From a virus: a stretch of 29,905 nucleotides of DNA. The stretch covers positions 1-29,905 of IMG/VR virus record IMGVR_UViG_3300008450_000303. One strand, written 5' to 3'. This document shows positions 16,542-23,833 of the stretch, piece after piece. Under the pieces are notes generated by a model. It saw only the letters and a program-made list of their open reading frames with translations, did not search any database and was not told the DNA's origin. Every line of letters starts with the position of its first letter. Within the stretch, counting starts at the first letter, position 1. The position numbers and the translations under genes are program-made.

Positions 16542-17078
16542 ATGATAGGAATTTATAAAATAACAAGTCCAAGCGGAAGAGTTTACGTAGGGCAAAGTAC
16601 AGATGTAGAAAAGAGGTGGGAGAATTATAATAAGCTTCAAGGTAAAGGACAAACAAGACTTTATAGATCGTTTATAAAACATAGCGTTAGTTCACATACT
16701 TTTGAAGTAGTAGAAGAATGTACTTTTGAGGAGTTAAACGTAAAGGAAAGGTACTGGCAGGAGTATTATAAGGTATTAGGAATTATGGGACTAAACTGCA
16801 GATTAGTACATACAGAAGAAAAATCAGCAATATTCTCAGAAGAGACAAGAAAGAGGTTATCTGAAGCAGCTAAAGGAAAAAAGAAAGCAGAGAAAACAAA
16901 AGAGCTAATGTCTAACTTTGCAAGGAATAGACCTAAGGAAACAAGAGAAAAGATAACTGCAAATAACTTGAAAAACGGTAATAGACCACCTAGCAGGAAA
17001 GGTACGACTTGGACTCCTGAAAGAAGAGAAAAAAATAAAGCTACTTGGGAGAAAAAACGTATTAAAAAAGTTGCATAG
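16542..17078 (+). CDS. free-standing GIY-YIG homing endonuclease with NUMOD3
   Basis: A 178-residue GIY-YIG nuclease, a site-specific DNA-cutting mobile gene common in phages. The N-terminal catalytic domain shows the IYKITSPSGRVYVGQS motif (the GIY...YVG pair), an Arg in KRWENY, and a Glu-containing segment before NVKERYWQEYY. The C-terminal part has NUMOD3-like DNA-binding repeats (FSEETRKRLSEAAKG) and a basic tail. No catalytic residue is obviously missing. It starts 7 nt after a T-run terminator, and the -33 box of the downstream promoter is formed by its last codon and stop, so it is inserted cleanly between two transcription units. Confidence 0.85.
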   Translation: MIGIYKITSPSGRVYVGQSTDVEKRWENYNKLQGKGQTRLYRSFIKHSVSSHTFEVVEECTFEELNVKERYWQEYYKVLGIMGLNCRLVHTEEKSAIFSEETRKRLSEAAKGKKKAEKTKELMSNFARNRPKETREKITANNLKNGNRPPSRKGTTWTPERREKNKATWEKKRIKKVA

Positions 17079-17101
17079 TACTGAATTACTTCGTATATTT
17101 A
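17071..17101 (+). promoter_or_regulatory. Bacteroidota-type promoter (20-nt spacer)
   Basis: TTG at 17071-17073 overlaps the last codons of the GIY-YIG gene; a 20-nt spacer follows, then TATATTTA at 17094-17101 and GGTATAGAATTAATAG. The start at 17125 has a GTTATG context. Confidence 0.8.
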
Positions 17102-17124
17102 GGTATAGAATTAATAGAAGCGTT

Positions 17125-17451
17125 ATGGAAAAAACAGGGCATACAGCAAAAAAACTTTACGACTTTAATACATCAGGAGTATTAGAAGTTTGTATCAAAG
17201 GTAATTGGTATAGGGTAACTTCAAACGAATTCAGATCATTTGACGGAGAAAGAAGAATAACTGAGCCAATCAAGCAGCCAGGTATTGGGGATAGTATGTT
17301 TGATGTTCCTATGAAAACTTATGAATATAGCGGTCCTGTTTATGTTTTATTAACGAATCAGGAAGTAATTAAGATGAATACGGAGACTATCGTAACTAAT
17401 CCATTCATGCCAAAAGTAGAAAAACCATTACCAAATAGTAGTAGAATATGA
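17125..17451 (+). CDS. hypothetical protein (108 aa)
   Basis: The start at 17125 (GTTATG, 23 nt after the -7 box) is chosen; the longer in-frame TTG start at 17071 would lie inside the promoter. The product begins MEKTGHTAKKLYDF and is beta-rich (VLEVCIKGNWYRVTSNEF; GPVYVLLTNQEVIKM), with no signal peptide or known motif. It ends in ATGA coupling with the next gene. Function unknown. Confidence 0.6.
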   Translation: MEKTGHTAKKLYDFNTSGVLEVCIKGNWYRVTSNEFRSFDGERRITEPIKQPGIGDSMFDVPMKTYEYSGPVYVLLTNQEVIKMNTETIVTNPFMPKVEKPLPNSSRI

Positions 17452-17753
17452 AACGATTAGAGATTGATTCCCTAGAGGAATTAGAAGCAATGTTTAGAGA
17501 GAAGTCTGTTGAAATGACAGATGCAATTAAAGAAAGCATTCAAGAGGCTTATGATGGAAATAAGAAGACAGCCTTACTTTTTGAGATTCAAATTGAAGGA
17601 GTAGAGAGTGCCTTTGAAATATCAATAACGAAAAAGGAATGGATCATAGCATTGGAGAATTGTTTACGTCACTACGAAGAGTGGGAACATGGAGATGATG
17701 CTTTAGATACGTATTTATTAATTAAAAACTTAAAAGATGAACAAATTAGTTAG
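17448..17753 (+). CDS. hypothetical protein (101 aa)
   Basis: Acidic, mostly helical protein starting MKRLEIDSLEELEAMFREK, with one central strand pair (KTALLFEIQIEGVESAFEIS). Coupled to the upstream gene (ATGA) and overlapping the next by 17 nt. No recognised family. Confidence 0.55.
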   Translation: MKRLEIDSLEELEAMFREKSVEMTDAIKESIQEAYDGNKKTALLFEIQIEGVESAFEISITKKEWIIALENCLRHYEEWEHGDDALDTYLLIKNLKDEQIS

Positions 17754-17988
17754 TGTATTTACATGTGATGTTACTGGAATTAAAACAACTTACACTTACA
17801 GAGGTACTAGTATTACATCAGGAATTGAAAAAGCAGAGTTTGATTATCCAAAAGAGTATCTAGATCAATTTGCTAAGGAAGAAAAACATTCTAAAAATCT
17901 TCCTAAAACAAAACAAATGTATTTTAATCCAGCAACTGGGAGAGAAGTTAGTTACTTCCGTGCAAAGACTCTAGGATTAATAAAATAA
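17737..17988 (+). CDS. hypothetical protein (83 aa)
   Basis: Starts MNKLVSVFTCDVTGIKTTYT and carries a basic central part (KEEKHSKNLPKTKQ) and MYFNPATGREVSYFRAKTLG at the end. Only one Cys, so no zinc site. It ends the three-gene unit that begins at 17125. Confidence 0.55.
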   Translation: MNKLVSVFTCDVTGIKTTYTYRGTSITSGIEKAEFDYPKEYLDQFAKEEKHSKNLPKTKQMYFNPATGREVSYFRAKTLGLIK

Positions 17989-18011
17989 TTTAAAAAAAGT
18001 TATTAAAAAAG

Positions 18012-18042
18012 TTGCCTAACTAAGATATAGTTCTTATATTTA
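18012..18042 (+). promoter_or_regulatory. Bacteroidota-type promoter (20-nt spacer)
   Basis: TTG at 18012-18014 after AAAAAAG, a 20-nt spacer, TATATTTA at 18035-18042, then GGTATAGAAATC and an AGTTATG start at 18073. It drives the DUF932 gene. Confidence 0.85.
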
Positions 18043-18072
18043 GGTATAGAAATCAATTAAAAACAATTAGTT

Positions 18073-18897
18073 ATGTTATCAAGTTTCAACACAGGTTTAG
18101 ATTCTTACCTTTCAAAAGATCAAGTTAGAGCTTTAGCACCAGTAGCATTCGCTACAGAGCCAACAAGTAACAAAGTAAGTGATAAATACTTACATGTTAA
18201 CACCGAAACAATCATCGACGACTTAGCACAGTTAGGATGGTTACCAGTAACTGCCTCTCAAAGAAAGGCTAGAAAGTCTGACAGGACTACAATCTTCTCC
18301 AAGCACATGGTATCATTTCAAAACCCTGACATTATGATCAAAGGTAAGAATGGTGATGATGCATATCCTAGAATCATCTTAACTAACTCTCATGATGGAT
18401 TTAATTCATTTCAGTTTAGAGTTGGTATCTATAGATTAGTTTGCTCTAATGGATTAGTAGTAGCAGATGAGGAATTCTCAGCTTTTAAAATTAGACACAA
18501 AGGTTATACTTTTGCTGAATTACAAGAGGTAGTAGCTCAAGCTGTTAAGGACCTTCCAAGTAAAGTAGAAGTTCTTAACAAGATGCAGATGAGAGAATTA
18601 ACTGCTGATGAGCAAAGACAATTAGCAATCGATGCTATGCAGTTAAGAACTAATCGAATCGATGCTGAATGGGATGAAGAAACTATTCAAGATGTATTAA
18701 CTCCTACAAGAGATGCTGATAAAGGAAATGATCTTTGGACAGTGTTTAATGTAATCCAAGAGAAGATTACTCAAGGAGGTTATTCAGCTGCATTGAATGG
18801 AGCTAAAGTTAGAAAGGTTCGTAAAATTAAATCTTTTGAGAAAGACTTAGAAGTTAATCAAAAGCTTTTCAAATTAGCAACAGCATTGGTTAACTAA
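18073..18897 (+). CDS. DUF932 family protein
   Basis: A 274-residue member of the DUF932 family of phage- and plasmid-encoded proteins, whose biochemical role is not known. Recognisable parts: TINDLAQLGW-like early segment (TIIDDLAQLGWLPV), IILTNSHDGFNSFQFRVGIY with the hallmark N-S-H-D-G, and FRVGIYRLVCSNGLVVADEE, the hallmark R-x-V-C-S-N-G-L. The C-terminal third is helical and basic. Complete length. It has its own promoter and is coupled to the next gene (TAATG). DUF932 genes often sit in early or accessory phage regions. Confidence 0.85.
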   Translation: MLSSFNTGLDSYLSKDQVRALAPVAFATEPTSNKVSDKYLHVNTETIIDDLAQLGWLPVTASQRKARKSDRTTIFSKHMVSFQNPDIMIKGKNGDDAYPRIILTNSHDGFNSFQFRVGIYRLVCSNGLVVADEEFSAFKIRHKGYTFAELQEVVAQAVKDLPSKVEVLNKMQMRELTADEQRQLAIDAMQLRTNRIDAEWDEETIQDVLTPTRDADKGNDLWTVFNVIQEKITQGGYSAALNGAKVRKVRKIKSFEKDLEVNQKLFKLATALVN

Positions 18898-19133
18898 TGA
18901 AAGAGCAATATCTACAAATGAGAAAAACCGGCCAATATGATTTTGGCTGGTTCTACTCTTACTACCTACAAAATAAGTTAGAAGAGAAAGACACATTATC
19001 TTTTGAAATATTTATGCAAGCATTTAGAATGTACTTCCAATTCGGCAGTAGAGACATTTTAAATTATTTGGATGGTAAATTTGAATTACAAAAAATAGAA
19101 GACAATAACGGAAACTTATTATACATAAATTAA
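18897..19133 (+). CDS. hypothetical protein (78 aa)
   Basis: Starts MKEQYLQMRKTGQYDFGWFY and is rich in Tyr/Phe, with no membrane segment. Its start codon overlaps the stop of the DUF932 gene, so the two are co-translated. No family recognised. Confidence 0.6.
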   Translation: MKEQYLQMRKTGQYDFGWFYSYYLQNKLEEKDTLSFEIFMQAFRMYFQFGSRDILNYLDGKFELQKIEDNNGNLLYIN

Positions 19134-19135
19134 AC

Positions 19136-19375
19136 ATGGAAGGAAATATTCAAACAGCAAAAGAATTAGCAGCAAAGCTAAATGGAAATTACGTTCAAGT
19201 AGTCAAAAAGAACGGAAAGACTCACGATAAATTATTCAAAGATCCTCAGAGAGCAATACGAGCAGTAGGTGGAATTGAGAATGTAAAACACTTAGTAGAG
19301 ATCCGTAAAGAATTAGTTCATGCAAAGTATACTGATGTGGATTCTCTTACAGGAACTCCTGAAAATGAATTGTAA
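19136..19375 (+). CDS. hypothetical protein (79 aa)
   Basis: Basic small protein starting MEGNIQTAKELAAKLNGNYV, with alternating helix and strand (YVQVVKKNGKTHDKLFKDPQ). It begins 2 nt after the upstream stop. Its stop is immediately followed by the A-run of the next promoter. Confidence 0.55.
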   Translation: MEGNIQTAKELAAKLNGNYVQVVKKNGKTHDKLFKDPQRAIRAVGGIENVKHLVEIRKELVHAKYTDVDSLTGTPENEL

Positions 19376-19381
19376 AAAAAG

Positions 19382-19412
19382 TTGCTAGATAGAAATAAAG
19401 TTCGTATATTTA
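19382..19412 (+). promoter_or_regulatory. Bacteroidota-type promoter (20-nt spacer)
   Basis: TTG at 19382-19384 after a run of A, a 20-nt spacer, TATATTTA at 19405-19412, then GATATAATTAAAAAGATAAA and ATG at 19437. Confidence 0.85.
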
Positions 19413-19436
19413 GATATAATTAAAAAGATAAAATAA

Positions 19437-19733
19437 ATGAAAAAATTAGTTTTGATTTTACTATTAGGTTTAGGAATGGCTTCATGCTCAAATACTCCTA
19501 CCGAGGTAAAGAATCCCAAAGAAGTAACAACAGTGGAGCTTCAGCAATTGGCAAGCATTGATTCAACTACTTATAAGGTAGTTGAAAAAGATGATACAGT
19601 GTACGTAATGTCTACTAAAGATAATACGGTGGTAAAGAAAATAAATAATGATAGTGGAACTCGAGGTACAATGGCTATAATAGTATTAGTACTGTCTGTA
19701 TTGGTATGGGGAATTATGCTATTTAAAGACTAA
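19437..19733 (+). CDS. small predicted lipoprotein with C-terminal membrane segment
   Basis: A 98-residue protein with a lipoprotein signal (MKKLVLILLLGLGMASC, lipobox at residues 14-17), a Thr/Val-rich outside domain and a C-terminal hydrophobic stretch (MAIIVLVLSVLVWGIMLF). Expected to be exported, lipidated and tethered at both ends. Phage lipoproteins of this kind often act in superinfection exclusion, but nothing in this sequence proves it. First gene of a run of envelope proteins. Confidence 0.7.
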   Translation: MKKLVLILLLGLGMASCSNTPTEVKNPKEVTTVELQQLASIDSTTYKVVEKDDTVYVMSTKDNTVVKKINNDSGTRGTMAIIVLVLSVLVWGIMLFKD

Positions 19734-19737
19734 TAAG

Positions 19738-19932
19738 ATGGAAAGATTAGGAGTATTTTTAGGTGCAATAGCACTACTATTTGTAGCATGTATATTACTT
19801 GCTTGGCCAGTTCAATTATTGTGGAATTATTCACTTGTAGGAGCAGTAGATGGAGTTCATCCAATTACATTCTGGCAAGCATTAGGAATTAGTTTCTTAT
19901 TTAGTATTTTATTTAAAAATTCAAGTAAGTAA
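19738..19932 (+). CDS. small membrane protein (64 aa)
   Basis: Two hydrophobic segments (about 5-27 and 44-59), starting MERLGVFLGAIALLFVACIL. It follows the lipoprotein gene by 4 nt. Likely inserted in the inner membrane; function unknown. Confidence 0.6.
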   Translation: MERLGVFLGAIALLFVACILLAWPVQLLWNYSLVGAVDGVHPITFWQALGISFLFSILFKNSSK

Positions 19933-19934
19933 TT

Positions 19935-20006
19935 ATGAAAGAGTTTCTTAGGATTTTTTTAAATCTTAGATTTTTTGGATTAGGAAATAGGCTACTAAAG
20001 AAATAA
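19935..20006 (+). CDS. microprotein (23 aa)
   Basis: Tiny ORF with an ATTATG start, 2 nt after the upstream stop and 3 nt before the next start. The product begins MKEFLRIFLNLRFFGLGN and is amphipathic and basic, alternating hydrophobic and Arg/Lys positions. The tight spacing to both neighbours supports it being translated. Could be a membrane-active peptide; that is inference. Confidence 0.45.
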   Translation: MKEFLRIFLNLRFFGLGNRLLKK

Positions 20007-20009
20007 ATT

Positions 20010-20243
20010 ATGAAAATATCAACAGGATGGAAAGCAGTGCTATATGCATTTGCAGTAGTACTTTTAGTACAGGGTTTAGATTTATCATACTATTTGATGA
20101 ATCAGAAAGATAGTTACTTAGCTAACTTAGGAATAGTAACAGTTATCGCAGTGATAGCATTGATAGGATATTGCTTAGTGCAAATGGGAACAAATACTGT
20201 ACAATTTGTAAAGGAACAAACTAAAGAACAAAAACAATTATGA
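20010..20243 (+). CDS. small membrane protein (77 aa)
   Basis: Two predicted membrane helices (AVLYAFAVVLLVQGLDL at about 9-25 and IVTVIAVIALIGYCLVQM at about 42-59) with a short basic/Gln-rich cytoplasmic tail. It shares its last bases with the next start (ATGA). Unknown function. Confidence 0.65.
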   Translation: MKISTGWKAVLYAFAVVLLVQGLDLSYYLMNQKDSYLANLGIVTVIAVIALIGYCLVQMGTNTVQFVKEQTKEQKQL

Positions 20244-20614
20244 TTATAGTACTTATTTTATTAATAGCAGCAATATTATTTTGGATAATTGTAGAGAGTT
20301 TTGTATTATGTGAAGAAGGAACACCGGCTAAAGATTCAGACATTTTAGAGATGTTAGAAAAGCATGGAGTAGATTTCACTGTAGACAAAAAGTGGAATGA
20401 TAAATTTAAACTTTATCCACATTGGAAAATATCAGCACCTGACATACACCAAACACAGTATACTATTATATTTCCATACTATATAAGCGGGGTAGGTGTT
20501 GTTCCAATTTGGTATAAGTCAGCAGGTAAAATTAAAAGTATGTTTGAAGAAAAGATCTCTACTTCAAAGTACAAAACAACAAAAAGAGATAAATTAGGAT
20601 TAGGTAAAAATTAA
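20240..20614 (+). CDS. membrane-anchored hypothetical protein (124 aa)
   Basis: N-terminal membrane anchor (MIIVLILLIAAILFWIIVES) followed by a soluble domain of about 100 residues with several aromatic strands (YTIIFPYYISGVGVVPIWY) and a basic tail. Coupled to the upstream membrane gene by ATGA. No family recognised. Confidence 0.6.
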   Translation: MIIVLILLIAAILFWIIVESFVLCEEGTPAKDSDILEMLEKHGVDFTVDKKWNDKFKLYPHWKISAPDIHQTQYTIIFPYYISGVGVVPIWYKSAGKIKSMFEEKISTSKYKTTKRDKLGLGKN

Positions 20615-20617
20615 GTT

Positions 20618-21055
20618 ATGGCAGCACAAAAATTTAATTACGGAGAAATTGCATATGTAAATGCAAAGCACACTCAATATGATGCAAAAAGCTATGGAGT
20701 GTATGAAGGAATGGAAGTAGTAACTAGGGGTACTGCTTACAATGGATATTATAATGTTCAACTACCAAGTGGCCAGAGTATCTCTATGGCATCTGCAGCA
20801 TTAGATAAATCTTTAGCAAGAACTAAAAAAGAGCAGATTGAAGAGCAAATTGTAAAAGCTCAAGAAAAAATCAAAGCTACTGAAGCATTTATTGCAGAAG
20901 CTAAGTTAAAAATTGCATTCATGGAGGAAACTAACTCTGAAGAGTTTAATGAAAATGAATTCAAAGCATACCAAACTTTGACCTTAATTGAAAATACTTC
21001 AATGTCTAAGTTAGAAAAAGCAAAAGCAATCGCATCATTAATTGATAAAAAGTAA
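20618..21055 (+). CDS. hypothetical protein: SH3/KOW-like barrel plus coiled coil
   Basis: A 145-residue protein. Residues about 1-60 look like a small beta-barrel (GEIAYVNAKH; GMEVVTRGTA; YYNVQLPSGQSI). Residues about 66-145 form a charged coiled coil (KKEQIEEQIVKAQEKIKATE) ending in a helical motif with SMSKLEKAKAIASLID. No signal peptide. AAGTTATG start. A nucleic-acid or protein-bridging role is possible but not shown. Confidence 0.6.
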   Translation: MAAQKFNYGEIAYVNAKHTQYDAKSYGVYEGMEVVTRGTAYNGYYNVQLPSGQSISMASAALDKSLARTKKEQIEEQIVKAQEKIKATEAFIAEAKLKIAFMEETNSEEFNENEFKAYQTLTLIENTSMSKLEKAKAIASLIDKK

Positions 21056-21059
21056 AATT

Positions 21060-21311
21060 ATGACAACGTACAAACACATGCGCACAGGTAGAGTAATCAC
21101 TGAATCAGAGTACAGAAGATTACTTTCATATGAACAAAGAGAGTATTCTTACAACGGAAGCTCATCAACATCAAACAGCTCAGGAGACTTTTTAACATCA
21201 GCTGCTATTGGAGCTGCAACTGACAATGCTTTGTTAGGAGGAATACTTGGTGGAGATATGGCTGGTGGTATTGTAGGAGATCTTTTAAGTGGTGATGGTT
21301 TATTTGACTAA
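21060..21311 (+). CDS. Gly-rich small protein (83 aa)
   Basis: The start at 21060 (AATTATG) is preferred over 21042, which lies in the previous gene. The N-terminal half is basic with an MTTYKHMRTGRVITESEYRR pattern; the middle is Ser/Asn-rich; the end is a Gly/Ala-rich hydrophobic stretch (LLGGILGGDMAGGIVGDLL) that could insert in a membrane. No family assigned. Confidence 0.6.
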   Translation: MTTYKHMRTGRVITESEYRRLLSYEQREYSYNGSSSTSNSSGDFLTSAAIGAATDNALLGGILGGDMAGGIVGDLLSGDGLFD

Positions 21312-21312
21312 T

Positions 21313-21597
21313 ATGAAAAAGTTAGCCTTGGCATTACTATTAACTACAATCATAGTTAGTTGTAACAAAGTACAAGAACAACCTGATACAAACACTTATC
21401 AGCAACAAGTTGAGTGGGACCATGACACAACATCTTACGATGCTGTTGATGTAAATGAAACTCAAGAAGATGAAGTATCAAATGGTCCAACAGAATGGAT
21501 TTGGGATGGTAGTCCATATGATACAATTCATATTGGTGATAATTTGAGAATTACAAATATTGATGGAGATAAAGTTTATATTACTTTATCAAAATAA
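21313..21597 (+). CDS. small predicted lipoprotein (94 aa)
   Basis: The start at 21313 gives a clean lipoprotein signal, MKKLALALLLTTIIVSC, with the acylated Cys at 17. The mature part is acidic, Asp/Thr/Glu-rich, with no known domain. The longer start at 21289 would place non-signal residues first. It ends shortly before the SPFH promoter. A surface-exclusion role is possible, unproven. Confidence 0.65.
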   Translation: MKKLALALLLTTIIVSCNKVQEQPDTNTYQQQVEWDHDTTSYDAVDVNETQEDEVSNGPTEWIWDGSPYDTIHIGDNLRITNIDGDKVYITLSK

Positions 21598-21609
21598 TTA
21601 GTAAAAAAG

Positions 21610-21640
21610 TTGGTAGATTAAAATAAAGTTCGTATATTTA
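21610..21640 (+). promoter_or_regulatory. Bacteroidota-type promoter (20-nt spacer)
   Basis: TTG at 21610-21612, a 20-nt spacer, TATATTTA at 21633-21640, then AGTATTATTAAAAAC. The leader contains AAGTTATA, one base different from the usual AAGTTATG start context; the actual ATG is at 21687. Confidence 0.8.
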
Positions 21641-21686
21641 AGTATTATTAAAAACAAAAATAAGTTATAAATTAAATTAAAAAAAA

Positions 21687-22514
21687 ATGAAGAAAATTTT
21701 AGGTATTTTAGGAGCAATTGTATTAGTATTTGCTGTATTCGGTTCATGTGAAAACATTGACGCAGGTAACATTGGTATCAAGGTAAACAAGTTTGGTACT
21801 GGTAGAGGGGTAAGTGGGGTAACAGAGTGTACCGGAACTGTATTTTACAATCCATTCACAACTACAATTTATGAATTTCCGATTAACATTAGACACAAAG
21901 AGTATGTAGGTGATGATTCATTTGTAGTAAATTCAAAGGATGGTTCAGAGTTTCATGTTAGTCCAATTGTTAACTACAGAATTAATCCGGACAAAGCTAC
22001 ACAGATCTTTGCTAAATATCGAAAAGACTTAGATGGTATTGAAAGTGGATTCTTAAAAACAGCTGTAACAGAAGCATTTAGAATTGTAACAAATAGTTAT
22101 ACTGCCGATCAGTTAATTTCAAGTCGAGAAGCATTTGATACAAAAGTAAAAGCTGTATTGAGAAAACAATTACAACCGGAAGGATTCGAATTAGATCAGT
22201 TTACAACTAATTTAGAATATCCACAATCATTTAAGAATGCTATCAATGCTAAGAATAATGCAGTACAGAAAGCATTAATGGCTGAGAATAAAGTTAAGCA
22301 AGCAGAGGCTGAAGCTAAGATTAAAGTAGCACAAGCACAGGGTGATGCTGAGTCAACACTTACAAGAGCAAGAGCTGAAGCTGAAGCTAATAAATTAAAG
22401 CAAGCTACATTAACACCAATGTTAATTCAACAACAATGGATTGAAGCTTGGAAAGGTGATGTACCTACTACAGTATTAGGTTCAGGTACAAATGTGATGT
22501 ACGGTTTAAAGTAA
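21687..22514 (+). CDS. SPFH/prohibitin-domain lipoprotein
   Basis: A 275-residue SPFH (band 7) protein. The N-terminus is a lipoprotein-like signal (MKKILGILGAIVLVFAVFGSC, Cys 21), followed by an SPFH domain (IDAGNIGIKVNKFGTGRGVS; YEFPINIRHKEY; DGSEFHVSPIVNYRI) and an Ala/Glu/Lys-rich helical region (about 195-245) typical of the oligomerising stalk of prohibitins. Expected to sit on a membrane and form rings. Length is normal for the bacterial family. It is transcribed alone from its own promoter and ends at a TTCG-loop terminator. Its role in a phage is unknown; remodelling of the host membrane is a guess. Confidence 0.85.
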   Translation: MKKILGILGAIVLVFAVFGSCENIDAGNIGIKVNKFGTGRGVSGVTECTGTVFYNPFTTTIYEFPINIRHKEYVGDDSFVVNSKDGSEFHVSPIVNYRINPDKATQIFAKYRKDLDGIESGFLKTAVTEAFRIVTNSYTADQLISSREAFDTKVKAVLRKQLQPEGFELDQFTTNLEYPQSFKNAINAKNNAVQKALMAENKVKQAEAEAKIKVAQAQGDAESTLTRARAEAEANKLKQATLTPMLIQQQWIEAWKGDVPTTVLGSGTNVMYGLK

Positions 22515-22533
22515 TCTAATCACACCAAAGTAT

Positions 22534-22557
22534 AAAGGTCCTTCGGGACCTTTTACT
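22534..22557 (+). terminator. intrinsic terminator with TTCG loop
   Basis: AAAGGTCC (22534-22541), loop TTCG, GGACCTTT (22546-22553), followed by a weak T-rich tail. It ends the SPFH transcript 20 nt after the stop. Confidence 0.85.
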
Positions 22558-22567
22558 ATTTATATGT

Positions 22568-23779
22568 ATGAAGGTAAATAAAGATCAAGCAAAACAAATA
22601 CTACAGAAGTTATCTCCTGACGAGTTAGCTCTTTACAAAAAGCTCAATGCTGAGCTTGGAGGAGTAAATGAAGCAGGTACAAGATCTGTTTTAAGAACAA
22701 TCCTAAGTAACTGGAAGAATTATTCAACAGCAATGCTTATGGCCATTATGATGAATTCAAATATGGCTAATGCAATCAATAAATACTCTCCGGATACATA
22801 CAATGCAATCAGGATTGAGATATCAAAAGACACAATCAAAGCAACTCCAGGACAAAGAATAGCTACTTCAACTAACATACAACAAACATTTGGTAGTGGT
22901 AAAGCAGACGTGGATGTTAAAAATCTACAAGATGAAGTTGCTAAGATTCAACAATGGATAAAGGATAACAATGGACGTAAGTTTAAGATAGTTATTACAG
23001 CAGGAGAGTCTCAAGTAACTAATCAAAGCGGATATGGAAAGAAAGGTTCACTAGCTAAGTTTAGAGCAGAGGAAGTGAAAAGGGTCTTATCAAGAAGTGT
23101 ACAAGCTCCTATTGAAATACAAACTAAGGTAGGTGACACTCCATATCAAAAAGGTAAAGACAATCCTCAAGATGCAAAGTATCAAGCAGATCAATTCATT
23201 AGAGTGGATATTATAGTGGATGCTGATAGTGTTTGTAACTTTAGTCCAAATCAACCTGGTGCTCAAGGAACAGCAGCAAATGGATATGTAACATTCAGTG
23301 ACTTTATTTCCGGAGAAGGGACAGTTGAGATTACTCCAGGACAAATTCCTGACAGACTTACAATAGTGGATGCAAATGGAAATGTAAAAGCAGATACAGG
23401 TTACATAACAACTGAGAAGAGTAAATACTCTACCAATTGGAAATATGTTCCTGCTTATGTATTAGAGCTTACAAAAGTACATTTAACAAAAGCTAAAGCA
23501 GTATCAGGAAGTAAGATCAAAACAATCCGTGTTAAAGATTATGAAGATCTAAAAGCACAACTACAAGCAAGACCAGATGCTTCTATGATTGGAGATGAAA
23601 TTGGACCAGCACTTGCTCAGTTAAAGAAGATGGTTGAGAGTGGAGTAAAGGAGTTTGTTATCTACGATAATATGGCAAGTGGTACAGTCAACTTCAATGA
23701 GAGTTCAGGAGATCTTAAAGCTATAGTATATTCTCCAGTAGGTAGTACAGGTTATCAATTAAAAGGAAACTGTAACTAA
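22568..23779 (+). CDS. protein with OmpA-like domain, possible envelope or virion protein
   Basis: A 403-residue protein. The region about 140-218 resembles the OmpA C-terminal peptidoglycan-binding fold: an early strand FKIVITAGESQV, a loop GKKGSLAKFRAEEVKRVL that matches the N-x-x-L-S-x-x-R-A-x-x-V-x-x-x-L helix, then a VGDTPY loop and a final FIRVDIIVD strand. The N-terminal part has a helical SPDELALYKKLNAELG segment and a Met/Ala-rich hydrophobic stretch (about 55-72). The C-terminal half is unassigned. No clear N-terminal signal peptide. It may bind peptidoglycan during infection or be a structural protein. The start lies only 3 nt after a TATTTATA element, an oddity if that element is a promoter. 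Confidence 0.55.
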   Translation: MKVNKDQAKQILQKLSPDELALYKKLNAELGGVNEAGTRSVLRTILSNWKNYSTAMLMAIMMNSNMANAINKYSPDTYNAIRIEISKDTIKATPGQRIATSTNIQQTFGSGKADVDVKNLQDEVAKIQQWIKDNNGRKFKIVITAGESQVTNQSGYGKKGSLAKFRAEEVKRVLSRSVQAPIEIQTKVGDTPYQKGKDNPQDAKYQADQFIRVDIIVDADSVCNFSPNQPGAQGTAANGYVTFSDFISGEGTVEITPGQIPDRLTIVDANGNVKADTGYITTEKSKYSTNWKYVPAYVLELTKVHLTKAKAVSGSKIKTIRVKDYEDLKAQLQARPDASMIGDEIGPALAQLKKMVESGVKEFVIYDNMASGTVNFNESSGDLKAIVYSPVGSTGYQLKGNCN

Positions 23780-23805
23780 CATAAAAAAGTTTAAAAATAA
23801 TTAAC

Positions 23806-23833
23806 AAAAAGCTTGCTTCGGCAGGCTTTTTTT
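23806..23833 (+). terminator. intrinsic terminator with TTCG loop, overlapping the next promoter
   Basis: AAAAAGCTTGC (23806-23816), loop TTCG (23817-23820), GCAGGCTTTTT (23821-23831) and further T. One G-T pair. Its ascending arm contains the TTG used as the -33 box of the following promoter. Confidence 0.85.

Noticed and set aside
17071-17124. Longer start for the gene at 17125
   Set aside because: It would use TTG within the promoter -33 box and would encode the -7 box; the ATG at 17125 has the usual GTTATG context.
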